The notes beneath the pieces were generated by a model, which saw only the letters and a list, made by a program, of their open reading frames with translations, had not been told where the DNA came from and ran no database searches. A stretch of 64,000 nucleotides of DNA from assembly GCA_020002185.1 (NCBI GenBank), contig CM034533.1, positions 55,049,486-55,113,485 on the forward strand, written 5' to 3'. Source of the stretch: Paraescarpia echinospica. Lineage: Eukaryota; Annelida; Polychaeta; Sabellida; Siboglinidae. The position numbers and the translations under genes are program-made. Shown in pieces: positions 52,501-59,444 of the stretch. Positions within the stretch are counted from its first letter, which is position 1. Each line of letters starts with the position of its first letter.

Positions 52501-53387
52501 GGCTTGGTGGACATGGAAATAGATAGCAGGATGTAATATAACATGAATTCGAGCAATAGATGTTTTTATCCCCTTTAACAAAAAAACGCCGAGACAGAAC
52601 GAAACGTGCAGTGCTTACCAAAGTATGGTCGCGGTTCATCGGAGTCGTCTTCCTCCGCCTGGAGCTCCTGCATCGCACCGAGCCACTCGGAGCGTTCCTT
52701 CTCTGTGTCACACACGATGGAGAAACAATCGTTCTTCGTGAACAACGCAATGGCGTACTTGTTCTTCTTGTCCGACTTGGCGTTGATGCTACAGTGAGAC
52801 AAACAGAGACACGGCGTTATCACTTGTGGCCCGTCACATCAAACCAAGTATTAAGTTGCACAAGCTTATTCTACACACGAGCCAAAAATGTAATCCCCAT
52901 TTGTCAGTCAAACCTTTACTTCTATGTCGTCTTACTTCTTATGATCAAAGATGTGATTTTCAAGTCTTGAAACGAAGATTTCAAGAGTTAGAGAGTGATT
53001 TTAATTATTACACGATTTACAGTATTAATAATAATTTATTTGTGTTGGAAGTCAACAGGACTGAATACAAATGCATTGGGTACAATATGAATGGTCTCAT
53101 AAAATACATACGTACATATTTCATAATAAACGTTAAAATTAATAGTTTTTGTAAAATCTAAACATTTACCAGATCTATGCTGATTACGTGTTAAAACTAC
53201 GAATCTATACTGAATAAAATAAATATTTACATTAAAACTGTCTCACACACCTGAAGCATGACTTGAGCTGGATCACACGTTTTGGCGGTGCACCCAGGCT
53301 GAATTTCTTCTCATTGTCATAATACTCCAGCCGGGCCATATTTTTAGTTGTTGCCTCGCGAAGGATAAACAATTTCTTTTTCATTGT
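14272..53387 (-). CDS. IRS: Insulin receptor substrate (IRS/chico family), 11 exons, 5' end missing
   Basis: The product is a membrane-proximal docking adaptor that insulin/IGF receptor kinases phosphorylate on tyrosine, so that it recruits PI3-kinase, Grb2 and SHP2 (established for the family). I joined exons 53387-53251, 52788-52619, 46844-46702, 43849-43707, 43056-42877, 33995-33894, 26683-26616, 25468-25286, 24309-24177, 19357-18536 and 16213-14272. All introns are GT-AG and all ten junctions are phase-consistent, giving 4,023 nt, 1,340 residues plus TGA. That is close to vertebrate IRS2 length. PH domain is about residues 1-92 (first strands absent), PTB about 103-198, then a disordered tail. 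The tail has eight YxxM sites (YFLM, YMAM, YMDM, YLEM, YLDM, YMEM, YLEM, YMAM), YVNV near residue 872, and YATLDL and YAQIDF near the C terminus. The upstream exon for PH strand 1 was not recognised up to 64000. A phase-neutral extra exon, for instance in the gap 20699-21698, cannot be excluded. Confidence 0.93.
16560..16592. repeat. (CA)n microsatellite
   Basis: A short run of CA dinucleotides in the last IRS intron. The rest of 16214-17216 shows no other feature. Confidence 0.9.
17217..18264. mobile_element. Pogo/Tigger-like DNA element with TA target site
   Basis: Flanked by TA on both sides. Ends: CCGTGCAACACGCTTATAAC and (reverse complement) CAGTGCAGCACGCTTATAAC, with further ATAACGAA repeats inside. 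A ~200-bp internal direct duplication (about 17525-17680 and 17728-17890) is visible. No intact transposase can be read. Confidence 0.78.
18536..19357 (-). CDS. IRS: IRS exon: [10 protein letters not shown] motif, YMEM and YLEM
   Basis: An 822-nt exon (acceptor TTCCACAG, donor GTGGGT). It opens with [20 protein letters not shown], equivalent to the conserved RKRTHSAG-type Ser motif before the YxxM cluster in other IRS proteins. It also carries QSYMEMHS and [15 protein letters not shown]. The middle has a run of short repeats around SSFGH, SSYG and RPRSS, rich in Arg and Ser. Confidence 0.93.
19800..20698 (+). repeat. 88-bp tandem repeat, truncated by assembly gap
   Basis: About ten copies of a unit with GTTAGCTCAGAATAATTCAG and AACCTTGCAAAGGACCATTC, for example at 20505, 20593 and 20681. 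The first copies are diverged. The array runs into the gap. Confidence 0.93.
20699..21698. other. Assembly gap (1,000 N)
   Basis: Exactly 1,000 unknown bases, probably a placeholder of arbitrary length between two different satellites. Open frames across it are meaningless. Confidence 0.98.
21699..24004 (+). repeat. 46-bp satellite array, about 50 copies
   Basis: The unit contains AAACCACCCCCACCTAATGC and CATTACATTGGTGTGACACT. Marker variants (CACCTCCTAACGCC) at about 21892 and 23183 show a higher-order repeat of about 1.29 kb. Confidence 0.95.
24177..24309 (-). CDS. IRS: IRS exon with YLEM and YLDM
   Basis: Acceptor TGTTACAG, 133 nt. The exon encodes [17 protein letters not shown] and [20 protein letters not shown]. 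Two donors are possible, GTACGT and GTATCG. Only GTATCG (exon end 24177) keeps the phase required by the next exon, giving RLSTYLSED across the junction. The 46-bp satellite begins about 170 bp beyond the donor. Confidence 0.9.
25286..25468 (-). CDS. IRS: IRS exon with YMAM and YMDM
   Basis: Acceptor TTTGCAG, donor GTAGGC, 183 nt, phase 1 in and 1 out. The exon encodes [20 protein letters not shown] and [21 protein letters not shown] is a textbook IRS p85-binding motif with the typical following Ser-Pro. Confidence 0.93.
26118..26489 (+). mobile_element. hAT-like MITE, uninterrupted copy
   Basis: It begins CAGGGGCTTAGCCAGA and ends in an inverted version, TCTGGCTAAGGGCCC. The CAG-start terminus and the GCTTAGCCAG core are typical of non-autonomous hAT elements. 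An exact 8-bp target duplication is not visible. It lies in the IRS intron just before the YFLM exon. Confidence 0.72.
26616..26683 (-). CDS. IRS: IRS micro-exon with YFLM
   Basis: A 68-nt exon with acceptor CTGACAG and donor GTCAGT. It encodes [20 protein letters not shown] followed by EK. The YFLM sequence fits the YxxM consensus for p85 SH2 docking, and the phase (2 in, 1 out) links both neighbours exactly. It is short and would be missed by simple ORF calling. Confidence 0.82.
27810..28444. mobile_element. DNA element with ~36-bp terminal inverted repeats
   Basis: The left end TGTGACCCATCTTAACAAAA and the reverse complement of the right end TGTGACCCATCTTAACGAAA continue to match through GTCG/ATGTCAG. 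No coding capacity is visible in 635 bp. Confidence 0.75.
28740..29305 (+). repeat. ~160-bp direct repeats, three copies
   Basis: GATTCAATCAAATACAGATT occurs at about 28804, 28968 and 29128, each followed by AAATTAGAGAAAAAGTT. A related fragment occurs at about 27318-27375. From 29306 to 30258 I see only AT-rich intron. Confidence 0.8.
30259..33418 (+). repeat. 33-bp minisatellite, about 96 copies, derived from a MITE end
   Basis: The unit is TACAGTGGAACCTCACTATT then AAGGTCACCTATG. Because 33 is a multiple of 3 and the unit lacks stops, both strands stay open for hundreds of codons, which is an artefact. A marker variant (CTGCGTACAG with CCTGCCTAC) at about 31241 and 32033 gives a higher-order period of 792 bp (24 units). 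Confidence 0.95.
33386..33545 (+). mobile_element. 180-bp MITE copy at the end of the 33-bp array
   Basis: The last array unit continues without a break into MITE body: TGTGACCTTAATTGTGAGGT, GGCTGTATTACC and AAAGCAAAGTTCGATGGTA, as in 41980-42159. Confidence 0.75.
33894..33995 (-). CDS. IRS: IRS exon: Ser/Arg-rich linker
   Basis: A 102-nt exon with acceptor GTTGCCAG and donor GTAAGC, phase 2 on both sides. It encodes [20 protein letters not shown] followed by [15 protein letters not shown] identified it by splice sites, phase and composition rather than by a unique motif. Similar RR-S-S-rich text follows the PTB in other IRS proteins. Confidence 0.8.
34319..34616 (+). CDS. P2X7-domain-like exon 1 (WCxCGKC)
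   Basis: This frame carries [20 protein letters not shown], a Glu/Ala-rich spacer and [20 protein letters not shown]. The donor is GTAATT after phase 1. The frame upstream meets a stop at about 34310 with no in-frame ATG. Confidence 0.65.
34319..39337 (+). CDS. P2X7-intracellular-domain-like gene, three exons, start uncertain
   Basis: Exons 34319-34616, 35254-35349 and 39030-39337 join in phase (1/1). They encode [19 protein letters not shown], then [20 protein letters not shown] and [20 protein letters not shown] with STFPAPDGG. These match the intracellular C-terminal domain of the P2X7 receptor (YRFEP, WCKCGKC, GFRAVCLD, YLGRRVRVVIPSCAV, FP patterns). Invertebrates have many stand-alone proteins with this Zn/Cys domain, without the channel, and this looks like one. 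In exon 1 the ATG at 34318 is one base out of frame with the domain, suggesting an extra T in ATGGCTTTCC or another start. The last exon stays open well past the usual end of the domain. Intron 2 contains a retrotransposon split by a hAT element. The locus lies on the opposite strand inside an IRS intron. Confidence 0.68.
35254..35349 (+). CDS. P2X7-domain-like exon 2
   Basis: Acceptor TTTGTTACAG, donor GTATGT, 96 nt, phase 1 on both sides. Encodes [20 protein letters not shown] with [10 protein letters not shown], the GFR-x-x-CL core of the domain. Confidence 0.7.
36075..38790 (+). mobile_element. 5'-truncated CR1/Jockey-type retrotransposon, split by a hAT element
   Basis: Reverse transcriptase text is [30 protein letters not shown], then after the insertion [20 protein letters not shown] (FADD catalytic box), [40 protein letters not shown] and further C-terminal motifs to about 38640. 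Stops and frameshifts (for example TAA where EKWQM is expected near 37938) show that it is dead. It lies in intron 2 of the P2X7-like locus. Confidence 0.9.
36341..37767 (+). mobile_element. hAT transposon remnant with 8-bp target duplication
   Basis: CTAGGACC lies at 36333-36340 and again at 37768-37775. The ends are perfect 15-bp inverted repeats, CAGACCTGGGGCCGA. Subterminal GTACTCGTACTCAT repeats crowd both ends. On the plus strand near 37330-37450 the frame [20 protein letters not shown] followed by [15 protein letters not shown] is the hAT dimerisation (hATC) domain, so this is an internally deleted descendant of an autonomous hAT. A TTCTTATATAGCGC-containing fragment near 37130-37200 may be a further insertion. 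Confidence 0.93.
39030..39337 (+). CDS. P2X7-domain-like exon 3
   Basis: Acceptor TTATTTCAG. Encodes [20 protein letters not shown] then [14 protein letters not shown], the C-terminal helix and FP motif of the domain, and continues open to a TAA at 39335-39337. The last ~170 bases overlap the antisense exon of the THAP-type gene, so the true end may be an undetected earlier splice or this may be a 3' read-through. Confidence 0.6.
39168..39525 (-). CDS. THAP-type gene, 3' exon
   Basis: Acceptor TTCACTGTAG at the 5' side and a stop at the 3' side. Encodes [20 protein letters not shown] and [17 protein letters not shown]. The GMxARxxLAxLxxN and SKxxKxWV patterns follow the WYCAxxCN segment in the family as I remember it. 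A connecting exon was not found. Confidence 0.5.
40328..40492 (-). CDS. THAP-type gene, second exon
   Basis: Acceptor GCATTTCAG, donor GTAAGT, 165 nt. Encodes [20 protein letters not shown] and [20 protein letters not shown]. The WYCAxxCN pattern recurs in the same protein family. Its phase matches the THAP exon exactly. Confidence 0.6.
41237..41587 (-). pseudogene. THAP domain exon
   Basis: Cys4 and Cys9 sit in CSTYGC and the second pair in CSDH about 43 residues later once the one-base shift is allowed for, as THAP zinc coordination requires. The donor GTTAGT follows KSIAR. The domain is a sequence-specific DNA-binding zinc finger. Confidence 0.65.
41937..42359. mobile_element. DNA element with ~42-bp TIRs that hosts the 180-bp MITE
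   Basis: CAACCAA lies directly on both sides. The left end GGGATCATCTCAGAACGTCG and the reverse complement of the right end GGGTTTATCTCGGAACATCG continue to match through ATGTCC and ATCAGACAAA. The MITE 41980-42159 sits just inside the left terminus. Confidence 0.72.
41980..42159 (+). mobile_element. Pogo/Tc1-like 180-bp MITE, intact reference copy
   Basis: TA on both sides. Ends CAGTGGAACCTGACAATTAA and (reverse complement) CAGTCAAACCTTGCTTTATG, both running into GGTCAC. No coding capacity. Confidence 0.82.
42877..43056 (-). CDS. IRS: IRS exon: post-PTB basic/Ser-rich segment
   Basis: Phase 2 in, phase 2 out (donor GTCAGG). The exon finishes the PTB C-terminal helix and encodes [16 protein letters not shown], equivalent to FRPRSKSQSS just after the PTB in vertebrate IRS proteins, followed by a Ser/Thr/Arg-rich stretch ending NADRTH. 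This is the region where IRS proteins usually carry inhibitory Ser phosphorylation sites. That role is inferred here. Confidence 0.9.
43437..43665 (+). mobile_element. hAT-like MITE, 5'-truncated copy
   Basis: It shares CTCACATTAATGACTATCAT, AAACTAAACTGGCCC and the TTATTTCTGGCTAAGGGCCC end with the other copies. It ends about 40 bp from the IRS PTB exon. Confidence 0.7.
43707..43849 (-). CDS. IRS: IRS exon: PTB domain, C-terminal half
   Basis: The exon starts in phase 0 after CTCAG and ends in phase 2 before GTAGGT. It encodes [20 protein letters not shown], then [20 protein letters not shown], nearly identical in pattern to IRS1 (IRRCGHSENFFFIEVGRS, MQVDDSVVAQNMHETIL). The two arginines that bind phosphotyrosine in the IRS1 PTB domain (in IRRCGHS and in GRSS) are both present, so NPXY-type receptor binding should be intact. 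Confidence 0.96.
44275..44715 (+). repeat. Diverged ~210-bp direct duplication
   Basis: The two halves share GGATTTTG, CTGCATA, CAGTGACGCATTTGTA versus CAGCGACATATTTGTA, and TGTGGCTGGAACTCCACG versus CGTGGCTGGAACACCACG. Confidence 0.6.
45249..45305. other. Twin perfect palindromes
   Basis: The first has 14-bp arms around one base (GCCTGGAGTTGCAA, 45249-45277). The second has 13-bp arms around three bases (CAATATCATTGCA, 45277-45305). They share base 45277, so two hairpins stand back to back. Confidence 0.9.
45470..45640 (+). repeat. 22-28 bp minisatellite
   Basis: About eight copies of a unit with CATGGGTGGTCAAAACA(CA)GAT. Confidence 0.9.
46702..46844 (-). CDS. IRS: IRS exon: PTB domain, N-terminal half
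   Basis: The exon enters in phase 1 and ends in phase 0 at CAG before GTCTGT. It encodes [14 protein letters not shown], then [15 protein letters not shown] and KSLIVFQ. These match the first strands of the IRS PTB domain (WQVILKPKGLG, YRLCLTSKTISFV in IRS1). The match is strong enough to call from this exon alone. Confidence 0.95.
46940..47300 (+). repeat. 16-bp minisatellite
   Basis: About 20 copies of GAGTCTGTGCGTCTCC and variants. A related degenerate patch lies at about 47570-47720. Frames through these are artefacts. Confidence 0.9.
47722..50700. other. IRS intron, no gene seen
   Basis: AT-rich intronic sequence between the PTB and PH exons. No domain, RNA gene or clear repeat was recognised in this stretch on either strand. 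Confidence 0.6.
51330..51412 (+). other. tRNA-like module, left arm of element 2
   Basis: CTAGCTCAGTGGGTAGGCGC (A box) and GGTTCAATCCTG (B box) are present, 60 bp apart. Confidence 0.6.
51870..51952 (-). other. tRNA-like module, right arm of element 2
   Basis: Inverted partner of the module at 51330, with the same boxes, pointing towards it. Confidence 0.6.
52619..52788 (-). CDS. IRS: IRS exon: PH domain, C-terminal half
   Basis: The acceptor ends in TGTAG and the donor is GTAAGC. The junction codon with the previous exon gives CFSINAK. The exon encodes [13 protein letters not shown], then [20 protein letters not shown], which includes the invariant Trp of the PH C-terminal helix. An acidic linker ([13 protein letters not shown]) leads almost directly into the PTB domain, so the PH-PTB linker is much shorter than in vertebrate IRS1. 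A TTAA-flanked foldback element ends about 40 bp beyond the donor. Confidence 0.95.
53251..53387 (-). CDS. IRS: IRS exon: PH domain, N-terminal half
   Basis: The exon starts in phase 0 after a pyrimidine-rich acceptor ending TTTCAG and ends in phase 2 before GTGTGT. It encodes [15 protein letters not shown], then [13 protein letters not shown] and [12 protein letters not shown], which follow the PH strands of fly chico (KTMKKKFFVL) and IRS1 (ARLEYYENEKKW, LESCF) closely. Because it begins inside the domain at a splice acceptor, at least one more coding exon must lie upstream. Confidence 0.93.
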
Positions 53388-54894
53388 CTGAAAGCAAATA
53401 ACAACTCAATAAAACCTTGTTGCAATATTTTTCACACCTTTCCGTAAATACATACAGCAGGTCATGACAAAATAGTAATGAATTCACACAGAAATCTTAT
53501 TTCGCACTCAAGAAAATTCCATAAGTGATGTTTGTACATCTTGAAGTGATTTCTCTGTTCAGTTCACTGGCATTTCAACAATTTATCTGTGTGAAAGAAA
53601 TATCTAAACCAAACATAGAGCATGTTATCTAAAAACTGGGTAGAATATATTAAATGTATTTAATGTTTCCTGTACATTGTTTTAAAGCCAATTTAAATAA
53701 TTAATGATTGTTTTTAACTTATTTATAGATCTATACAAATAGAGCATAATATTTGGATTTATTAGACTTTGTGTCCAATGGTGATTTTACATTCCTTTTT
53801 ATGCCAGTCATTTTATATTTACATACAGTGTAGGTATGTCTATATTGGCCTTACTGTAGCTGTGGGTATTGGCTGCATATACCAGGTTGTCACCGGGTAA
53901 ATTTATCTAGTAGCAGCAGACATGGGATATTGCAGACATTCCACATTTTCTGGTATGAAATCCATAGATTTGATTTGAAATTCTGTACAAATCCATATAA
54001 AATGCATATTTTGTTTTTGCACTGGTTAACATGCCAATAGTGTTCTCATTTTGAATACAATCTAGTGTGTTCTCATCACCTGGTATTGAAGTACACTGCT
54101 AAAAGGTATATTTCACTATTGTGCAGTTTGCAACATCATCTGCCAAGGTGGGCTAACTAAAATATGTTTATATATATATATACACATATACATACATATA
54201 TATAATATATATTATACTTAATGTAAAGTAATCCTTCATGGTTTCTTAAAAATAATGCTTTCTTATATAATAATTATGTACCATCCCCCACACGTGTTAA
54301 TTCCAGACAACAGCAAGTTAACCATTCACACTCACACAAATGTATGATCTGTTAAACAATTTCCCCATAAATTCACATACATCTATTTACAACTCAACAC
54401 ACAAAAACTAGACAGTGACTCTCTGCTCTCAGTGACCCTGGGCTGGGCTGAACACAGCTGGTGTGTTCACTCATGCGTGACTACCAGCAAAACATACTAT
54501 AGCCTTCCACAACGCAGCCCGCTGCCAGCTTTGCTGTGTAGCTTCACACTGTTAAAGCGACTCATCGATGGAATTTTATTGATGCAGTTTATCATGGATA
54601 TCATTACGTGCATCCATCCGTGACCATGTCTAATATTTCTACGGCTGTAGAACCAGGGGGAGGGGGGGTTAGCGAAATGACACTGCCGGTATAAAACAAA
54701 ATGCCATTCGCCATGCATTGATTTCCAATGAAAACAAATTATTAGTATGTTATTACTATCAATTCAAAAGTTACTTTTTTAGGGCTACAATTAATCACTA
54801 GTGGGCATTCGAGTATAATTTCAAATTTGAGTGTATTTCTTCTTTGAACGATGACTCGTGTAAAAGGAGTCAGGTCACTCAGGTGCATATACTG
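53388..54894. other. IRS intron upstream of the PH exon
   Basis: I searched here and through to 64000 on the minus strand for an exon encoding the first PH strand (GxLxKLK before a donor) and did not find a convincing one. AT-rich sequence and a TA-rich patch near 54170-54215 are all that is visible. Confidence 0.5.
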
Positions 54895-55221
54895 TCAGGG
54901 ATGTTTGATTTAAATCATTTAATTTATTTAAATCATTGATTTAAATCATTGACTTAAGTCGTTTGATTTATTTAAATCATTGATTTAAATCTCTCTATAC
55001 ATGATAACATCATGTACACTCTATTAAGACAAGTATGTTACTCGACTTTGGTGAAAACAAGTTTGAAAGGGTTTATAGATCTACCTATATTTAAACATCT
55101 TTATTTATGAATATATGTTAAATGAATAAAAAAAGTATAATTGATAGAATAATAATAATTCCGATTTAAATCAAATAAATCCAATTCTTTTGATTTTGTA
55201 ATCATGACTTTCCAACCCTGG
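54895..55221. mobile_element. hAT-type MITE with GATTTAAATCA repeats
   Basis: It starts CAGGGATGTTTGATTTAAAT and ends in CAACCCTG (reverse complement CAGGGTTGGAAAG). Flanks TATACTGT and GGTACTGT share 6 of 8 bases, a decayed target duplication. Confidence 0.7.
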
Positions 55222-55711
55222 GTACTGTCAGTATTAAAGTGGGCAATTACAAATAAATTATTAGAAGTCACCTGCGGATTACTTCACTGATGACTATAAC
55301 AAATTGCGAAGAGTTCATTCTGAGAGGGTCGCTCATTTCAAGATTTCAACATTCAGTTTAACTGATGCATCAGCATGTTAGACACAGCAGAAGGCTGCAG
55401 CACACAGCAGGTAAACGGAAACATTCGTGTTCACGTTTTGATCATGTAAAATGTATGAGACAAGAGTGCATGCAAACAAGCGATAAAACATAGAACACAC
55501 ACAGCACTGAAATAACAATCAATCATTCGATGACAGAAAAACATCCGGTAAGCTTCATTTATAAAACAAGACATGCGACATGCCTCTAGCCACATTTCAT
55601 GTGAAGGTAATAATATTATAGAGTCCTGAGCTGTATTAAAAAAAGAAAAAGCACTGATGAAGTCTGCATAATTCATGTGGTGCAGCTAAAATGTTTCACA
55701 CCTGCTTAATA

Positions 55712-56920
55712 CAGTCGCGCCTCGTTATAACGCGGTAGTCGGGGTCCACGAAATGAATCCGCGTTATAAACGAGGCGCGTTATAAACGAGGCGCGTTCCC
55801 ATATCTGCCGTCAGGGGCGCTACGACGACGACCGACATCGCTGCTGTACGAAGAACGCCATCGAAGCCAACCAAAGTGTGCACGTCGCGCAGTCTATACG
55901 CAGTTTATGAAGCTTATTAAACTGCCAGCCAATGTCAGTGTGTAGTCTGTTTAAATGTCGTACACTGTTGGACACTGTTGAACTGAATAAAATACATGAA
56001 TTGTGTACCGTTTTTAAATAAACAACGGACCAACAAGCCACGGTCAACTGAACGATATTATGGTACCGTTGACGTAATATCTAAAATAATGACCTGGCAC
56101 TCAGCAGCCGAATACGCACATGATTTGAGAAACGCTGTGTTAGAGTTGATTAAGAATTTAAATCTATAAGTACGCTCACAATTGGCTTAACTTCTTTCAA
56201 TCAATATTAAAATACCAATTTAGAAAGCACATTTACCGTGCCGAACAATATTACGATTCACCAATTCATATGCGGTTGACGAATTAATATTTTGGCGCAC
56301 CAGTACAGGCAGTAGCTTTGCGTTCATCGCAGCGAAAAGCTAATATTTGTTACGCAATGTTAGCTTACTGATCTTGCCTACTAAGCTGTATTAAAACGTA
56401 TTTAACCCATTCTTAAGCAAGGCGTATTTGTGAATTTCAATTACACTTTACAAGCCGCCCGGCGCCGAAACCAGGCGAACTGGCGATCCGCGGAAGCCAC
56501 GAGCATGACTAGCAGATTGGAAACGATTCGTTTGATGTCGGCGCAAAACAAACAATACTTCGCTCCACATTTACTGTTCCTAAAGTTAAAACTGACCATA
56601 ATTATAGTCAAAGAAACTTTGATAGCATTAATTGGCAGTGCAGAATAAACAACGGCAACGTAGTGACGCGCCTCACACTTGATTCGTTGCAGTTGTACGT
56701 CAACGTTAAATTTATTGTCCGCCAACTAGTCTTTCAACATACACATGCCGTGGACAAAGACGGGGATAACTTCACATAAAACAATTGACAGTTATTACCG
56801 TGTTAATAGTTTGTCATAGCGCCCATTTCCCCCCTGGCGGCAGAAATTCGGGGTCCACGACCGACCGCGTTATAACCGAATCCGCGTTATAATGGGGCGT
56901 GTTATAACGAGGCGTGACTG
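55712..56920. mobile_element. Pogo/Tigger-like DNA element, 1.2 kb
   Basis: TA on both sides. The left end CAGTCGCGCCTCGTTATAAC and reverse complement of the right end CAGTCACGCCTCGTTATAAC are inverted repeats, followed by repeated CGTTATAA motifs. No transposase is readable in the interior. Confidence 0.82.
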
Positions 56921-57129
56921 TACATGACACTGAAATCATCGCTTGTTTAATATACATTATAATATTAAAATATTACTACGATAAGTATTAAAATGTCTTC
57001 CAGTTTAAATAAATACTAGGTAATTATTAGTACACTTGTGCACTACAAGTGTTCACTCTGATGCCCTAAAAGACTGTTTACACACTCATACCCTACACCG
57101 CTATCCACATTGTTCAAGTTATATATCAC

Positions 57130-57490
57130 AACATCCTGATGCCTTATTTTCACTCACAGTCACATGCCCTGTTTACACCCACATGTTCTGCTTATAACAC
57201 ATGCTCTGTTTACACATATTATGACTTTGTCTTATTGTATGGCCCATTTACACTGACATGCCCTATTTACACTGACCTGCCATGTTTGCACTCATATTCC
57301 CTGTTTACACTCACAATCCTTTTTTACATTCCCTGTTTACCATGACATTCCCCTTTACATTCACATGCCCTGTTTACACTGACAGTCCTTGTTTACACTC
57401 ACATTCTATGTTTAGACTCACATGCCCTGTTTATACATACATGCCCTGTTTACATTCACATGCCTGGTTCACAGTCACATTTTTATTATT
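57130..57490 (+). repeat. Degenerate ~18-20 bp minisatellite
   Basis: Loose repeats of CATGCCCTGTTTACACTCA with variants. Confidence 0.8.
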
Positions 57491-58215
57491 AGTTTCACGC
57501 ACTACATTACAATTCACAATCCTATGCCTATTACATCCTAACTGTTCATTACACAAACTGAATTCCCATCCACATATAATTTATATTGTTGTGAACATAA
57601 AACGAACTTCACACGATTAATTTTCTTGACACTGACAATTTCACATAAAAAACGTAACGTTCTAGGGCAAACTGCAAAAAGGTCACTTTTTCATTTTCTA
57701 GACACTGACTCAGCATTCGCTTCCAATCAACAAGGCGTGGTCTATGACTCTATGAGTACATGATGAACAGCCGCGATGGTTTTTCGCTAAAAAAACAGCT
57801 GCTACTTGAAGCCGATGTTTACGCCTTGGCTTCCCCAAGACTGCCTATGATACATTGTGCGGGTTAGACCAACTGTGGCAACAGTATGTTTTTATTTGTG
57901 GGTGCACAAAAACAGCAGACATGCACTGGATCAGTGATTGGACCATGTTTACGACTGGGCCTGCTAGCTCAAATATTCACCACAGACACAAGGCTGCATT
58001 TAGCTTTAACTACTGCTATTTTAGTCACGTTCTCGCTACCAAATATATTAAGTTTAACGAGAACTTACTCTGTATGCAAGTACACAGTTCGATGTGGCAA
58101 AAGAACCAGCTGAAGTCTTGGCAATTATTTATAAAGTGGCGATACCAACCTCGAAACAAAATACATCAAACTTAAATTCACAATTTTCTGTTTGTTCATT
58201 ACTAATACAATCAAT

Positions 58216-58735
58216 TAGGGCTGTAACGATATGTATTCTAATGATGGGATACATTTTGTGATACATGCGTAAAGATATGACACATATTGCGTTACTTACT
58301 AAAATTAAAACAGACTTGGTTGTCATGGCTGTTAAATACAGTATTACCCTATGTGTGAGGTGAGGGGTTAATAAGACAAGTGCAAAAAGGGCAAAGCAAA
58401 TCTGGGGAAGTCTGGGGCTTGACTGATCGCTTTACTTTTGGAATCTTCAAAATGGTACAAATCTTTATGTAAAGTTTACGAAATGTTTCAACTTTTCTCT
58501 TGATAAAAGGATGTAACGCATGTTAGTAACAATACTATTAGGATGCCGTGTAATGTTTCGTAGCAAAATTGAAAATAACCAAATCTTGTCAAACAAATGT
58601 TATTCTTTCACCCAAAGTGAAGCACAGCATCAATGTTAACTATTCTGACGACATATCGTTGATATATTATATTGCAGGCTGGTGATCATGATATATATTG
58701 ATACACTGACTAATCGTTACAACCTTACAAACAAC
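58216..58735. mobile_element. hAT-type MITE (GGGCTGTAACGAT ends)
   Basis: The left end GGGCTGTAACGATATGTATT and the right end TAATCGTTACAACCTTAC are roughly inverted. CAGGGTTGTAACGATA-type termini are common in non-autonomous hATs. Boundaries are approximate. Confidence 0.5.
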
Positions 58736-59225
58736 AGAGTGACACTAGACTAGTTATGGATGACAATTGGGGATAGATGGTTTTTCTAAACTATACATCA
58801 CTGTTCATCGTAATACCAATCATATCATTGCACAAATATTGTGACATGCATCATATCATGCCTTTACTGGCTTTGTGTATGTACTATGTACAGTTATGGT
58901 CCTAACACCTAAACACCACCAAATTCCAGCAGCGCCAGTCAGCGGGTAAGTGAAAACATCCCTCTCTGCATTTTTGGACATGTAAAATGTATGAGGCCCG
59001 AACACACGCAAACAAGTAATAAAAACGCTGTACGGAAATAACAATCAGTGATGGCTAACATCCGGTGAGCTTCATTTATAAAACAACATACAGACTGCAC
59101 TGAAGATATGTGTGAGATGGACACGTCCAATGGACTAGGCAGAATACATGTATCAGGGATACGGTCAAGAACATCTGATCAACAAGTACATTGACGAGTT
59201 CATTAGGTCAAGTACAAAAACATTA

Positions 59226-59415
59226 GAACCCCGCTTTATGGTCATCTCGGTAATACAGCCACCTCGCAATTAAGTCACTCTGGGACAGTCCGAAATGATT
59301 TACATCACAGAAAAGTATGGTAAACTGGTTCTGCTAATATGGTCACCTTGCTATTCAGGTCACTTTCAGGCATTCCCAAGGGTGACATTAATTGAGAGGT
59401 TCCACTATATTATGA
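59226..59415 (-). mobile_element. 180-bp MITE copy, inverted
   Basis: CCGCTTTATGGTCATCTCGG, TAATACAGCCACCTCGCAAT and AATTGAGAGGTTCCACTATA are the reverse complement of the reference MITE, with extra internal bases. Confidence 0.75.
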
Positions 59416-59444
59416 AACCTAAACTGATCATGTGCATGTACATT

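Larger units (their letters stand above)
50712..52574 (+). mobile_element. Foldback element 2 (TTAA target site)
   Basis: TTAA lies at 50708-50711 and 52575-52578. The left end AGGAAATAAAAATA and right end (reverse complement) AGGGGATAAAAACA match elements 1 and 3. Inverted arms run about 50906-51630 and 51660-52396, diverging by a few percent. This copy is unamplified and best shows the basic structure. It lies in an IRS intron, ending about 40 bp from the PH exon. Confidence 0.82.

Noticed and set aside
58210..58330. Possible missing first IRS exon next to an AGTAAGT donor
   Set aside because: The sequence before the donor does not encode a PH strand, and the phase does not give the expected KLK-T junction.
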